Source: Triops longicaudatus (Eukaryota; Arthropoda; Branchiopoda; Notostraca; Triopsidae). From it: a DNA stretch of 64,000 nt. The first letter of the stretch is position 1. Every line of letters begins with the position of its first letter. A model generated the notes under the pieces. The model made no database searches. It was not told the DNA's origin and saw only the letters and a program-made list of their open reading frames with translations. Position numbers and translations under genes: made by a program. This document shows, in pieces, positions 1-12,800 of this stretch. Location of the stretch: positions 65,403 through 129,402 of the forward strand of contig JAGQDJ010000127.1 of NCBI GenBank assembly GCA_022885665.1, written 5' to 3'.

Positions 1-3000
1 AAGAACCATTTAATCTCATAGACAAACTTGCCCTTGGATGCCATCTAATCAGTAAAGCCATGAGAACATTGTAAGCTAAATAAATTTAATGTAGTTTACC
101 TTATATTTGGCACAAACTAGAATGTCGTTGAAAAGAAACAAATGTCGCAGTTTCCGGTTACCTTCCGTAGCTTCCACCAAATGTCCTTCTTTGACTAAGT
201 GGCGCTGATTTCGCTGAGTAGCCTACAGTTTGCATCATTAATCATTACATAAAAGTTAGTACTATCTATTTTTTTTTGTAAGTATTTTCCCTTCGCTTGC
301 TCACAAGACTAAAATTGTCAGCTATCATGCGCCTGGGGTTACTAAGCAGTAGCGTGCAAGGCAATTGTGCAAGTTAGACTACGTGAACTTGTTATTATTC
401 CAGTAGAGATGCGTTTGGTGCACGGGGCGTGATTTCACTGCACCCTCCCTCTTTTGTTTGCCGACTTCACGACTGAGGAAAAAATCCTCAAACAGCAGTG
501 GCATTATAAGTGAAATTGCACCAAACGTGGCTTCTGGAAAATAGCGCAAACTTTGCGGAAAGCTCGCCAGGGGTAAAACTTACGGGGAAAAGCGCCTGCA
601 CCTGGACTGCACTCACTTGCTGCAAAAATGATTTGGTACACTGAAGAGCACTTTCTAATAACCGTCGGTCCGGATCGCCTTCGGACGTTTGCTGAATTAA
701 ATCCTGAAAGAAATACAGCAGTATTAAACCATTTTCCTGTTAGTTTGCATATTTTACCACAATTTGTTAAAGAAAGATATACATATTTCTTACGTTCAAG
801 AGTGCCATTTGACGTTGAATACGGGCGACAGGCTTATGTAACAAATCTTCCATTGACATGGCTTGACCTTGCAGACACTTTAGAGGAATCGCAGCCGTTA
901 CGTCAGCAAAGGCGGCCGACTGCTGTGAACACTTGCGGACCGTTTGCAACGCTCGAGTATAGTTTTGCAGAAAACTGCTATACAATGAAAGTCCATTCGA
1001 CTGAAAAAAGGAAATATACAATTTAAAAAAGGCCAAATATTCGGTGGCGTAAATAGTTCGTTCTCAGACTTTCTTTCTTTTAAAGGAAGGGCGTTTTCGT
1101 TACCCATTGATGAAAAGCTTCTCCAATGTTTGCTCCTCCTTGATCCAAGGCCTCCTTTAAGTTATTGGCAAATTGACTGTGTAGCTGTTGAAGTTCACCC
1201 ACTTTGAAAAAGATCACAGAAAAGTCATCTTGACTGAGCAACGGCTGCGAGGTGGTCAGCGTGGCTAAGAGCGCCTTCTTATATTGCAAAAGTACGGACA
1301 AACACTCCAGATAGGACACTTCACTATCTAAAACATTCTGAGCGATCATCATTCTTGTCGGCGATGATCCTGCCGCTGGACCAGACAAGGATTCAACCGA
1401 GGAACCAAAAACTCCTACGAAACCCACAAAATAACTTCAAAACGTGTTTCAGGAATGGATTTAAAATACAGAAGAAAATTACCCGAATCGAGTTCTTTCG
1501 GTCGATCTTCGTCTATGGAATTCCCGCGATAAAACGTAAACTCTTCGTCTTCCTCGGAAGTCACATCGCCCCAGGACATGTTTTCGTAATTAGGAGCAAA
1601 CCGGCCGCTTTTATCGCTACCGCTACTCTTGAGCGTTTCCGATCGAACTGAAGACGACGAGGAATTGGACAACAATGTTGAAGTGGACAATGTTGACGTA
1701 AGTCCAGGTTCAAGAGGAACGGAATCGTACAACGGCTCGTTTATGGCCATCTCAAGTGAAGCTGTAGAAGGTAAGGTTGGATACTGGTCCTTGGGAAGCA
1801 CGGAGAAGTGGGTTGGTGCTGGCGGAAAGCCAACCAGTGAAGCACTAGGAGCTAAAGGGGGCCGAAAGGGGGCGTTTTGCAACTTCTGTACCAAATCCTG
1901 GACACGAACTTTTCCACCCGTTCCTTAAAAAAAAAACATAATAATTATTTATACGTCAAATTAAAGTTCCATCAAGACAAAGTAGAAAATGGAAAATATG
2001 CAGTTGCTTTAAAGGTTTGTTAAAACATTTAAAAAGCACTCCCCGACGGGGAATCGAACCCCGGTCTCCCGCGTGACAGGCGGGGATACTGACCACTATA
2101 CTATCGAGGACTTGCTAAAGTACGCCTTGCTTGTCCCTTTAAATGAGATTTTAGCGTAAATATTAGGTCTTGAAATAAAATTTTTCATTATCAATAAGCT
2201 CCGACTTCATTTTGAAAAATATTACTCCCCGACGGGGAATCAAACCCCGGTCTCCCGCGTGACAGGCGGGGATACTGACCACTATACTATCAAGGATTTT
2301 TTTCCTAATTTTTGGACATTGTAGTTTTTAAAACGATTTATAATTATGGGGTCTAAATTTCGAATAGTAAACTCTTACACTACCCTGTGAATCTGATGAT
2401 CCCTGTGACTTGTTAGGCTCACACAGTCGATCTAAGTTTTCATAGCTTCGACGCCTCTCGTAATCATCGCTATCGCTGTTTTTTCGACAGGAAGCGGGCT
2501 CATCAAAATCCGTCACCAAGGTTGGGCTTTTCCCCCTGGATACAAATGGTAGCCATTAATGACGTCATGAAAGGATGTATTGCGTATTACGACTTACTTC
2601 TTGTTGTCCAAATCGGTTATAGGCAAATCTACCGAATGGATGCGTTTCGGGGGAAATGTGACCACGTTTTCATAATTTCGAGGTGGTGGTTGGGTCCGAA
2701 TATTTTCATAGTTCTGGGACAGCGATCGCACCGGTCCTGTGGATGACCTCCGGCTTTTTGACTCCTTGGCGTCCGTCGCCGTTACACCATTTCCAATCTG
2801 TTGGATCTGTTGCTTGGTCCATTCAACAGCTGATACAACGTCTTCTGATGTTTGCCTTTTGAAATGTTTGGGTGGAGGCGGCGGGGGCGCACGCGGACGG
2901 ACTTTATTTACGTTTTCTTCATGGTTGGTCGGTACTGGCTCAGGAGTAGCCTCAACAATTTCCTTACTTTCTACTTCTTCTACTTCAGCGCTCCTTTCGG

Positions 3001-3373
3001 GACAGGTCTCACTTTCCTTTTTCTTTTCCGATTCACTTATTGTTATAACAGTCACAAAGCCCGCACGATCGTCACCAGCTTTCTCAACCTCAGTTTCCGC
3101 ATTAAGACTTTCAGGTTTTGTTGGCAAAACGTGGTTTTCCGTGACAGGCTCTTCTTTTTGGCTCCGTTTATGTAGTTCTAGGTCCGTTAACAACGTTTCC
3201 AAGTATTGCACATAGTGTTCTTCCTTCTCCAATTCTTGTTTTAAAGCAGCAATGCGTTCTTTATGTTTTGCCAAGTTGGACCTCACATCTTCCTCCCAAG
3301 CAGATGGCAAATCATGGCCAGAGAACTTCAGCTTCTCTAACGAAGCTCTTGAAAACTCGGTAAGCGTAGACAT
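1..3373 (-). CDS. BCR: Bcr/Abr-like RhoGEF (5' part; oligomerisation coiled coil, YENx linker, DH and start of PH)
   Basis: Eight exons on the minus strand: 3373-2598, 2526-2384, 1923-1483, 1414-1104, 1000-794, 703-584, 213-100, and 44 to beyond the window edge. They chain in frame to about 718 codons. The start is the ATG at 3373-3371. Residues about 20-65 form a charged coiled coil (AKHKERIAALKQELEKEEH) that aligns with the Bcr N-terminal oligomerisation domain. A low-complexity linker follows, with a proline run (APPPPPPK) and four YENx motifs. The DH domain starts near NVLDSEVSYLECL and includes TTSQPLLSQDDFSVIFFKVG, which is nearly Bcr/Abr-specific. The PH domain begins after it (GNRKLRHLFLFNDILVCAK). 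In this family DH-PH is followed by C2 and RhoGAP, which would lie to the left. Known role: GEF for Rho-family GTPases. The third-exon splice choice (2384/1923) is the least certain join. Two tRNA genes sit in that intron. Confidence 0.9.
2039..2110 (-). tRNA. tRNA-Asp (anticodon GTC)
   Basis: A 72-nt sequence on the minus strand folds as a complete cloverleaf. The acceptor arm is TCCTCGA with TCGGGGA plus discriminator G, the anticodon loop is CTGTCAC, and the T arm holds GGTTCGATTCC (intact B box). The A box (TAGTATAGTGG) is intact. A run of five T follows the 3' end, as expected for a Pol III terminator. It lies in the intron between exons 2384-2526 and 1483-1923 of the Bcr-like gene, on the same strand. 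Confidence 0.95.
2225..2296 (-). tRNA. Second tRNA-Asp copy (GTC), slightly degenerate
   Basis: A second 72-nt tRNA-Asp lies 114 bp upstream (in gene sense) of the first. It differs at two visible places. The acceptor stem has TCCTTGA instead of TCCTCGA, giving an extra U-G wobble. The T loop has GGTTTGATTCC instead of GGTTCGATTCC, changing the near-invariant C56 and the Pol III B box. The anticodon GTC and a T-run after the 3' end are kept. C56 normally pairs with G19 in the elbow, so this copy may be poorly transcribed or on its way to a pseudogene. Confidence 0.85.
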
Positions 3374-4868
3374 CTGTTGAAAAACAAACCAAAGTTGTAT
3401 CAAATATTTTTAAAAATCTTCTTAATGCTTTAAAATTAACTCAACAAATGCAGCTAAAGCTGAACGTGACAATACAGTCTACAACGTGCATACCAAATAA
3501 GCCATGTTACATGACTTGTTGACTTACTTTGTTGTTGCTCCAGATAGACCGAACAATGGAAGACAGCTAATGTAGGGTTCAACGCGAACAGACTATTTCA
3601 CTAAACATGTTGCAGAATTACGAAGGAAGTGATGAGGATAGCACTTAACTTCACTATCAAGACGGATGGCGATAGTGAAAGTCAAAACAAAAGCAGAACA
3701 CACGACTGCGTCTGATATCAGAATCAGATAGACTGACCGTTCTGTCGTTCGCTTGTCCCGCCTACTGGATCACCTGCGGTGCGGTTCGGGTCTGTGGCTC
3801 CGTTCGGGCCACCCCGTCGGCTCGCTGCAGGGAAAAAGCAACAGTGTGGATGACCGAAAGGGATAACGGATTTACAATAAGAAAAGACAGATAATACGCG
3901 TAATTTGATCCTAAGACAGGCTTTTCATCCGATTACGCTTTCTCCTTAACGAAAATGCATAAACTCTCATGTGTAAAATTTTTGAAACATTTTTCTTTTC
4001 GCGTAGGTTCGTCATAGCCAGTTATTTTTATTGTATTGGCCCTCTATGCCGGCCACCAGAGTTGCCCTGGTGTAAAGCGACCATGCTCAGGGCTTCATCT
4101 TTATTTTGAACATATGTAACGCCAGTTTAAGTATTAAAAAGGTGCCCTGACACACCAGTGGCTTACAGATTTCAAGGAAGAAAACCGAAGTAGTTTGCAA
4201 CCCAACTCGAAACGTTTAAAATTCCATGCATTGACCCTTTCACCCATTAGCGAAGGTTAAACCACCCTAGGTGACTTACTTCGACCTTGTTGAGTTTATT
4301 ACCCTAGCTTTCCTTCAGATAATTTACTTGCATTTCTGTTATAAACTAAGTACATCATCCACTCGTTCGGATGCTATAACACAAGATACCATGCCCTTCT
4401 TGCGCGCAATGTGACGTCGCGAGCTTCATCACGGTAACTGTAAATCTGGTCACGCGACTTCGAATTACGCGCAACGTATCTGTCGCGTAAACCGACGAGA
4501 GCCTTCCTGTACCCTTAAAAACACTATACTGTTCAGTGACCCATAACAAGATCATTAATTTTAGAAATACTAAACAGATGAAAGTGTACCACTTATCACG
4601 CCGGCAATTGGTGAGGTCCATTGAATAGATAGGTTAAAAGTTACTTTAAATTGATGAGAAAATGCGAAAATTGAAATAATATGGACACTTAAAATGCATT
4701 TCTTCAATCCAGATGTATTCTTGGCATAACTATAACGTAACGAAGAGTGGGAAAAAAGGGGGAGCACGGTTTGAAATGTGGAAGTAAAAAAATGTACAAC
4801 AAAGCGAGAGACTTGATGTCATAGTACACCTCCCGTACAATAAAGTGTAAAACGAGACTGAATTGCTA
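3374..4868. other. Intergenic: Bcr-like upstream region and septin downstream region
   Basis: No conserved coding segment was found on either strand. A GC- and CpG-rich patch at about 3745-3835, in otherwise AT-rich DNA, is a plausible promoter or non-coding first exon for the Bcr-like gene. The part next to 4869 should hold the septin 3' UTR. No clear AATAAA was seen just after the septin stop. Confidence 0.5.
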
Positions 4869-7756
4869 TTAAACTCGCACCATATTGGGACTGTTTGGCG
4901 TCGAACTTGTACTTTGCTTCAACTGAGCTTGAGACAACTGTTGCTGCATAGCCGCTAACATGTCTTGCATTCGTCGAATCTGCAAATAAAAAACACGTAC
5001 ACAAAATATATACGGTTACTCTACTCGGTAGAACTAATGTCGCGTAAAGAATAATGTTTCAGAATTTACTTCTTCTTCCTTCTCTTGCAGGAGAGCGTCT
5101 GTCGTAACGCACTCCACATTCATGGAATCCCGTTTCAGTTTTCTATAGTGAACAAAAAAATGAAGGCCGACACTTTTATAAGAGGCTTTGATATTCTTTC
5201 ACGTACCCTCGCTCTTTGATAGCTTGCTGTGAAATATGGGCTATACACTGCGCACGGAACTGTTCATAATGGTCGTTGGTGATTTCTTTGAGATCCGCCA
5301 TATGGGTTGAGATAAGCATCGTTCGTAACTTGACGAAGTCGCTATGCAGTGCATTATCGACTAAGAGAAGATGGGTCATCATTTACGCCTTAGCAAATAC
5401 TATATGCAAAGAGCATCAAAAGGGGCAACAAGAGAAGATAAAAACGAGAAAAAGAAAAAGACGAACCTTCTACAATACCCCATGGATACTGTCTTCCACG
5501 TATCGTCTTTCCCGCAATTTCAAATGTCTGGGTAGAAGCTACAATAGCAAAAGGCAACGCTGCTTTCAGTTCCCGATCTTGATTTAAAAATTCTTCGTCT
5601 TCTTCCGAATCACACTCGGGTAATTGATACACCTGGATCCGATAATGTTCAAGGTCTGCCAGCACCTGTCTCTTTAAACGCGAAAGCTCTACAGGTGTAA
5701 GTGTGTCAGCTTTGGCTATAATGGGGACCAAGTTCACCTTCCGGTGCAAGCGCAGCATGACTTCTGCGTCCAATTGTCGTAGCCTGTCAAGGGAAACATT
5801 GAAAACACGATAAAAAAAATCCGATTCTAATAAAGGAAACTATGAGGAATAATACCCGTGACCGTAGGGAGGGATGAAATACAAACAAGCATTTACGCGC
5901 CGGTCTTGGATGGCTTTTCGATGGAGTCCGCTTTCCGCCGTAAAATAATGCCGAAATTGGGCGTCGATGTAGTCCGATAGTGCTTGGCATGTCCCTTCGC
6001 TTTGGAGCGAATCACCGAAACCTGAAACGCGGAAAAATTGAGCATTTTCTTGTTCATTTGCTATTTGATAGTTTCAGTACGTACCATACCTATGTAACAA
6101 TCAATGTAAGTGTAAATGAACCAATGTAAATGAACAATGTACAATCATCTTTCTACATCTGTTACGAACGCATTCTTACCCACAGAGCTACAGTACATGT
6201 AGTTCGTATCTATTTATCTATAGAAAATTACGATGCGTTCCGTCTTGTGAAATGTAAGTATCATACTAATAGTTTATTTCAATAACTTTTCATTTGTAAG
6301 ATATTTTTTAAAACCGAAAATCTCGTACCTTAATACGAGTACATATAACCGTCGGAGGACAGTTACATTCTCACTGAAAAAAAAACTAATTAAATATTCA
6401 AAGCCGTATTGTTGCGTTTAAACCTTAGAAAATCCTCCATAGACGGGAAATTCTCCAAGTTTCGTTAGTATCAGTTCTTTTTCGCAACGGAAGGGCTTGC
6501 GAGCATCTATCGTAGTTTGAATCTTTCCCCTTTTTTTTCGTCGATCTAAAGCAATCTTTAAACTCAAAGGTACAGATCTCTCTAAAAGTATAAATCTTTA
6601 TACTCAAATCACTAGCGCAACAGATATTCGAGCTTTTTCGGTTCTAAGAAGCTAAACAATTACATTAAAGTCGTATGGAAGAGAATGTTTATGTTAATTT
6701 AGTCTACGATTAATTTGTACATTTACTAAGCTACAATTAGACACAGGTAAATATGTAATTGATAAATACACGACACTGGAGCTGACTCAACAATTGCATT
6801 TCTTTTCCTGCGCTAAGTTTGACTGAACTCTACTGAACAGCACCTCTGTTAAAGGAATATCGGCCTCTGGAAACGCTCTGTGCAAGATTACGGTCACTTC
6901 CAAACACGCGGCACTCGGGTAATAATGAACGATCGCTACCCAAATAAAACTTGTCTTTATGGCTAAAAAAAACCCTCCCGCACAAAGAGTCGTGTAAGTT
7001 CTGTTTCAGCATAGTTATGCAGATTTTTACTGTAAGTTGAATGGTGTAAACAGCAACGGCGCTCTATTTCTTTCGATTTCCCGGGATAAATTGAAGCATT
7101 TCTTTTGGGGTAGGGTAAGTGGTTTCATTATTAATTTGCCTTGTCGTAAAGTTCTTAGTAAAATTCCATGAAAACTTCTGTGGCTTTTAATGCCTAAATA
7201 ATAGGTCAAATTCTCAGCTAGTGTGGTGTTTAAATGGTAACGGACTTTAAGCTTCTTTGTACTTCCTTTTTATATTCCATTTCCTCAAAAAAAAGAGAAA
7301 AATTTGTGGACACTCCTTTACGCAGGATGTCTGTTTAAATCATTACGATGATAAGTAGATTAGCACAGCATACTCAACATTTAACACTGAAAGTCTTAAA
7401 ACTAACCTGGTGTATCAACAACAGTCAATCTTAACTTGACGCCCTTTTCTTCGATTTCTACTGTTCGCTCTTCGATGGCCGTAGTCGTTTCAATACGATC
7501 TAATGAACATATTGAAAGAATGTGTTAATTAATTAGCATACTGTTGAAAATACGCTGAGTAGCGAAGTATACCTTGTACAGGAGGAATAACACGATCACT
7601 GTACAAATCCGTGAGGAACAAACTGTTGATGAGCGTGGACTTCCCCAGACCAGAATCTCCTGCGACCATTAAAGTGAACTCGAAGCCTTTCTTGACAGAT
7701 TTTCGATGCACTTGTTCGGGCAACGTGGCAAACCCAATGTAATCTCTAGTGTCCAT
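4869..7756 (-). CDS. Septin GTPase (SEPT2/SEPT5-like)
   Basis: Seven exons: 7756-7573, 7499-7407, 6021-5856, 5783-5467, 5360-5207, 5142-5070 and 4979-4869. All intron phases agree and give 365 aa, the usual septin length. The start is ATG 7756-7754 (MDTRDYIGFATLPEQVHRK). Visible in order: the polybasic helix VHRKSVKKGF, G1 P-loop GDSGLGKST, G3 DTPG, G4 AKAD, the septin-unique element GRQYPWGIVEV, and a C-terminal coiled coil (IRRMQDMLAAMQQQLSQAQ). Septins bind GTP and polymerise into filaments at the cortex and cleavage furrow. The coiled coil after the GTPase domain argues against the SEPT3 group, and overall the sequence reads closest to the SEPT2/5 type. The large intron 6022-7406 holds nothing recognisable. 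Orthology within the family would need a tree. Confidence 0.95.
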
Positions 7757-9855
7757 ATTCGTCTCCCGTCTTCCGGACCCTTTGAGTTTATTTTCAGCCG
7801 ACACGAACAGAGACGTTTGCAATGAAACCAAATTTTGCTTTATAGTTTGATATACCGTTGCTTGCAGTACACTTTTACACGGAGGAATGTTTCGATACTG
7901 ACAATACAGGGCAGTTTTATCGTCGAAAAAGTTTGTGGGGCGTACCTTTGAGTAAAGTTTCCGTCCGTAACTAGATCCTTTTGTTTCCGTCGTAACAATT
8001 CGATGGAAGATTAACCAACCACAACGACTTTTCCCCTTAGATAAAGGGTCCTTCCTTCAGAGTTGACACGACCCTTTGTTTTAATTGAACTGTTGTACAA
8101 TGTACATACGGAGAGGACAAGGAACACAAACAAAGCAACGTTTTCGTACCAACACTACACGACGGACTCCCGACGTAAAGCAAAACGTAGCAATGCCTTT
8201 CTAGACGAAGCGTGGCTTCCCAAACTATTGACCTGACGTGGACGTGCGCAAGCCAACAGCAACGCCAGACGCATCTCGCAGGTTTTCATATTCCAAACGC
8301 ATAGCAGAGACTCGTACAACGCTGTGCCTTCTTAAAGTACTCCGCGTTGTTAACTTCGATATGAAGGAAAGAAAATTTTACGGGATGCGATTTAATGAAC
8401 GATTCAACGCAAAAACTCTGGAGCATTATTATGCAACAAAGAAAACTTCGTTAGCCAAGTTACTGTATTAACAGAAAAGACACATCCAGATGTCTACGAT
8501 GACGTGATCACAATAATTCCTGAAGATTTCAAGTTCTCTTGTGACGTATTAGCGGGCGCTTGGCGTCAGTTCCACTTTGTTTATGAAATATTCTCGAAGC
8601 TTCGTATATTATATTTTAAAAGTTTTAGGAAGTATCAAAAGGACTAAATCTTCTAAGTATTATTAGTTTACTTATTGCAGTTTGCCACCTGTCCAGCGGG
8701 ACAAAAAATAATAATAAATAAAGCAATTCTCTTTTAACACAAGATGTAATTATTGCGTATGTCAGGACTGGCATTCTGCACCGTTATGACGTAGCGAACC
8801 ACATTCGTGTTCCACACCATTCGCTCTTTTGTTCATAACCATATATCTTTGTGGACTAAATATAGTAAAAATCTGAACTAGGAACAACGCCAAGTTCGCT
8901 CCAGCTTAGGGAGGAACTTGTTATCGATCGATAAAACGCTCGGTATGCGAAGAACATGGCACAGGAATGGTCTTCCTCCATTTTGATGGCATATATTTAA
9001 ATCGTAACTTTTTTGTTTTACAAGTTCTCAACCTCACCAAGCCATACAAGTATAGCCCCTAAGGCCATGATAGTCATTTTTTTTAAACAAGACATTTTTA
9101 CCATGAGACGTCTTGTCTAATAGCTGAGTCTTTTTCCATTCTCCTTTTACAAACGAAAACTGTAAATAAAAAAGACAACATGATCTTCCTCCTAAATAAC
9201 TAACTTTTTTTTTGCTAATAAGGTTTCTGTTATTTATATACTACCATGCAAAGAAATGGCTGGGCAGCGTGCCATGTGGTTAAATGGCCTCACGGCCGCC
9301 ATGTTTGTTTTTTTTCCCTGATACTAAACCCAATTTTTGCACACGTCTTTTACTGAAACCAGATTTTTTTTTTCTTTGTGAAAGGGGCTGAAACCTCACT
9401 AAGGCACACACACGCATTTTCCCTCGTTGTGCGACATTGTGGAGTGTACCAACCCTTTGTACGTTACAAGGTCCTTCTGGGGATTCAACTTGCTTCCCGC
9501 AAGTTAAGTAAAACGAGAAACCAAGCTTATTTTTTCTCTTATCTACTTTGCGCTTCAAAAGTTTCCACCCTTGAAGAGTAATGGTCTTGAAACTATCCGT
9601 TGCCAGTCTCTTAATCAATCACATAATGGGCAACAACCAATTGAAAACGGTCTGAAATTCAACATAACAAAAATTTTAAATGCAAAAGAAACGCACCGAA
9701 AATCAACGCTGGTGGTGTTAGGCACAAAAAACAAGTTATACCAACGCCTACTCGATACTATATATATATATAAAAAAAGGTAAAAAGATAACCATCAAAT
9801 TTTCTTCCTCTGAATCGTTCCTTTCTAATTTTTTTGCTTTGTCTGTAGAGTTGGC
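7757..9855. other. Intergenic: septin upstream region, Mondo downstream region
   Basis: No conserved protein segment or RNA gene was recognised. Short open frames at 8238-8471 and 9280-9783 have no family resemblance, and the latter overlap each other on both strands. A short TA microsatellite lies near 9761-9770. The septin promoter is probably just above 7756, possibly with a non-coding exon near 7950. Confidence 0.4.
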
Positions 9856-12800
9856 CTAATGGAGTGTTTGACTGGGTTGCTCGCCTTTACATACAGCTTG
9901 TGCGGCCTGAGCAGGAAGGCGGGAAGGATCAGTTAGAATATCCGTACTTGTGCTTAAATGGCGTAACGACGAAAGCACGGCTGAAATATATACCAAAGTC
10001 AATGAGAAATCGGCATCTATATGTCTACATTCTTTACAAATGAAAGTCAAATACCTGGACGTAAAGCCAAAAGTGAACAATGCTGGTCAACCCATTGTAG
10101 TACGGTGCGGCACAAATCATCGAGGCTAGCTGTAGATACCGTCGCTACGTACGTATCCAGCAAAGGTTGAATGAGCAAACTAAACTGTGACAAGAGTCAA
10201 GGATCATAAATATCCAAACAAATGTCACACAAACGAAACTTTCAGTCTTAAAACAACTTGCTAAGCTTCCCTTCCTTTTACCATACGATTAAGCGTAAAG
10301 CTAATGCTAAACTTTTTCAAACGAAAAAGGATACGATCCAGAATTTCCAATTCTGTAAAGTCCGCACGCGGACCCATTCTTCAAACATTTCTTTAATGCG
10401 CGACGAACGTTGTCGTGAAACTGGCGCTCCTGTTGCGGGTAATTGGGCTTGGCAACCACTATAAACACAGAACTAAGTTAACACAAGCAAGTCTGCGATT
10501 TTATGACTGACCTGATGGCCCCGTTCAAACTTTCGATGCACTGACGCAGCTGCTCCATTTCTTCGGTTTGTTGCAGGCGTTCGGCTTTTAGTTGTCGGAT
10601 ATATTCCGCACCGCGCTGCAATAAAGCTGCTTTGCTCACCTAAACATTGCAGTAAACCCCAAGAACGCAACGCATTACTACAGAATTCAAGCAACCAAAG
10701 TGGTCATCCCCTCAAAGGGAAAGAAACGCTTGAGCACCAGAGCTATATTTGACAGAGAAATGGCATTTTTCATGAAGTACCCATTACACTCTCACCTCGC
10801 TAACCTTTGAGTGAGACGGAGAATGACTCGAACCAGCCCCGCTGCCTGAGCCGCCCAAGCCTGGTAACAAACTGTGCAGCGTGTCAAACCCATTTTTGAT
10901 ATTACAACGCCGTTTCTGCTCGGCGTTAATGTGGCAAACGCGACGATGTTCCTGTAATTCAAACACAGGACGAATTTATCACCAAACTATTCCTTCAAAC
11001 TACCTCAATTAATTACTGAAATCAAGCGTTATATTCAATTTTTAATACTAAAAGATACAACGATCATAAAGAAAGGAAAGTATGTGAAAAACTCCAACAT
11101 ATTTAATTAGCTAATTATTACTGGTTGGCCACTTGGCAAGTGAATGAATTCCTTTGCGAAATGAAATACATACATAAATAAAACACATTTCACTTTCTGA
11201 AAGGGTAACTTACTTTATATTGCCCTCTTTCGTGCTCCCCTCTTGGGCGGAAGGGTTTTGGGTGCGTGGTGGAAAGAGGCGGTGTTGGTGTGGTGGGTGT
11301 TGAAGGAGCGTTATGATTGTTTTTGCCACTACTGGCTGAGGTTTCGTCTCCAAGTTTGAAAGGCCCAAGTCCCACGTCAGCCAATAAATTAAGGCCACCG
11401 GTATCAAGAAGAATATGAGTTGAGGAGGGCGACGAAGAGCTAGGGGAGGGCGTCACCGCTTTGGGATGCGCAGGTGCTGCCGCCGCAGGTGAGGAGGGTG
11501 TGCGCGTGAGATACGATGTGCTTGTTGTACGATCTGGAATCAAGAAGCTCATTCAGAAACGGTCAATGGCCAGTAAAACTAATACACTAAGTTAAGTGTG
11601 ACACATGCAGCCACAGGGCTAATATATGTGTATAACTACGTTACTGAAACATAAATCACTCGAACCTATCAGTGAAATCAGTGAAATGCCATATAACATA
11701 AAGAAAGCCCGCGGACCGCAAAACCAGAAGCGACTATTTTGCTTCGTCATACTATGTACGCATTTCAGGATGAAATTCTGTTGTGCGGACTTATGCGCGT
11801 AATGCGGCCCGTGGGCCATTCACTTAAATTACTACTTTTGAACATGCCGAAAAACTTTACAACTACAAGACGTCTGGAAATGCCATACCCGAGGTTAAGA
11901 GTTGCATCAAAGCGTTGTCCTGGCTAGGGAGAGTAGTTCTCGTCGCTGCAGCTACGGGTGTTGGCGCCATTGTTACAATGGGTTGGTTTGGCACAGGTAT
12001 CCTTAAGCCATTCGCAGTACTAACGTGACTCGTTCCACCGGTTCCCCCTCCTCCACCTCGTCCTGGCCCTCGTGGCGATGCAGGAAGCGACGAAACGTTC
12101 GCCACAGCCGTGGCCACCAATGCAGAGGGCGTCGACCTAGCAGTTTTGCTACGTACCCCCCCGCGGCCAGTACTCGCCGTGGTATTGGCTTTAGAAGCAG
12201 CTAACGTAATAGGTAACGGCGTTAAAGAGGGCTGGCTAACCGAAAGTTGGAGGCGATTCGTCAAAGGAGGGGGACACGGGGCGGTGCCTACCGCTGAGCC
12301 GCTCCTTGAGCGACTCCGGGTCTTAAGAGCCGTCTTTGGCATAATAAAAATTTCCTGAGCAGTTTGCCGTGAGATGAGCTCATCCTCCCTGGTATCTACG
12401 TAAGTAGTTCCAGGGTGAGAAGGGGCGGCGGACAGGTAGCCACAGTTAGCCAAATCGGTTCGGAATGGCGATTCTAGTACAGGTTGTGGAATGGATTCGA
12501 TGTCACGTGACTGCGGTTGCTGCTGCTGGACCGGCGGCTGCTGTACTAACAGTTGGGACAAAGTGAGCTGAGTTGGGGGTTCGAGTGGCTCATACGAAGA
12601 TAACACGTCATTTGATGGCGCGGATTCCGGGGTGAAGAACATGCTCTGAGGATCGGAGGGAGCGACATCGACAGCCATGTAAGATTCGATAGAGGTGGCA
12701 AAATTGTCACTTAACGCTGCTGCAACTACAGAGGGGTTCGATGGATCTTTCACACCAGAGGAACTGGTGAGTGACAGGACAACGTTGTTCGAATTGAAGG

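Noticed and set aside
628..1026. A 132-codon plus-strand open frame starting MIWYTEEHFL
   Set aside because: It lies opposite two conserved DH-domain exons of the Bcr-like gene (703-584 and 1000-794) and has no family resemblance.
9280..9783. Overlapping open frames on both strands between septin and Mondo
   Set aside because: No conserved motif, low complexity, and mutually overlapping.
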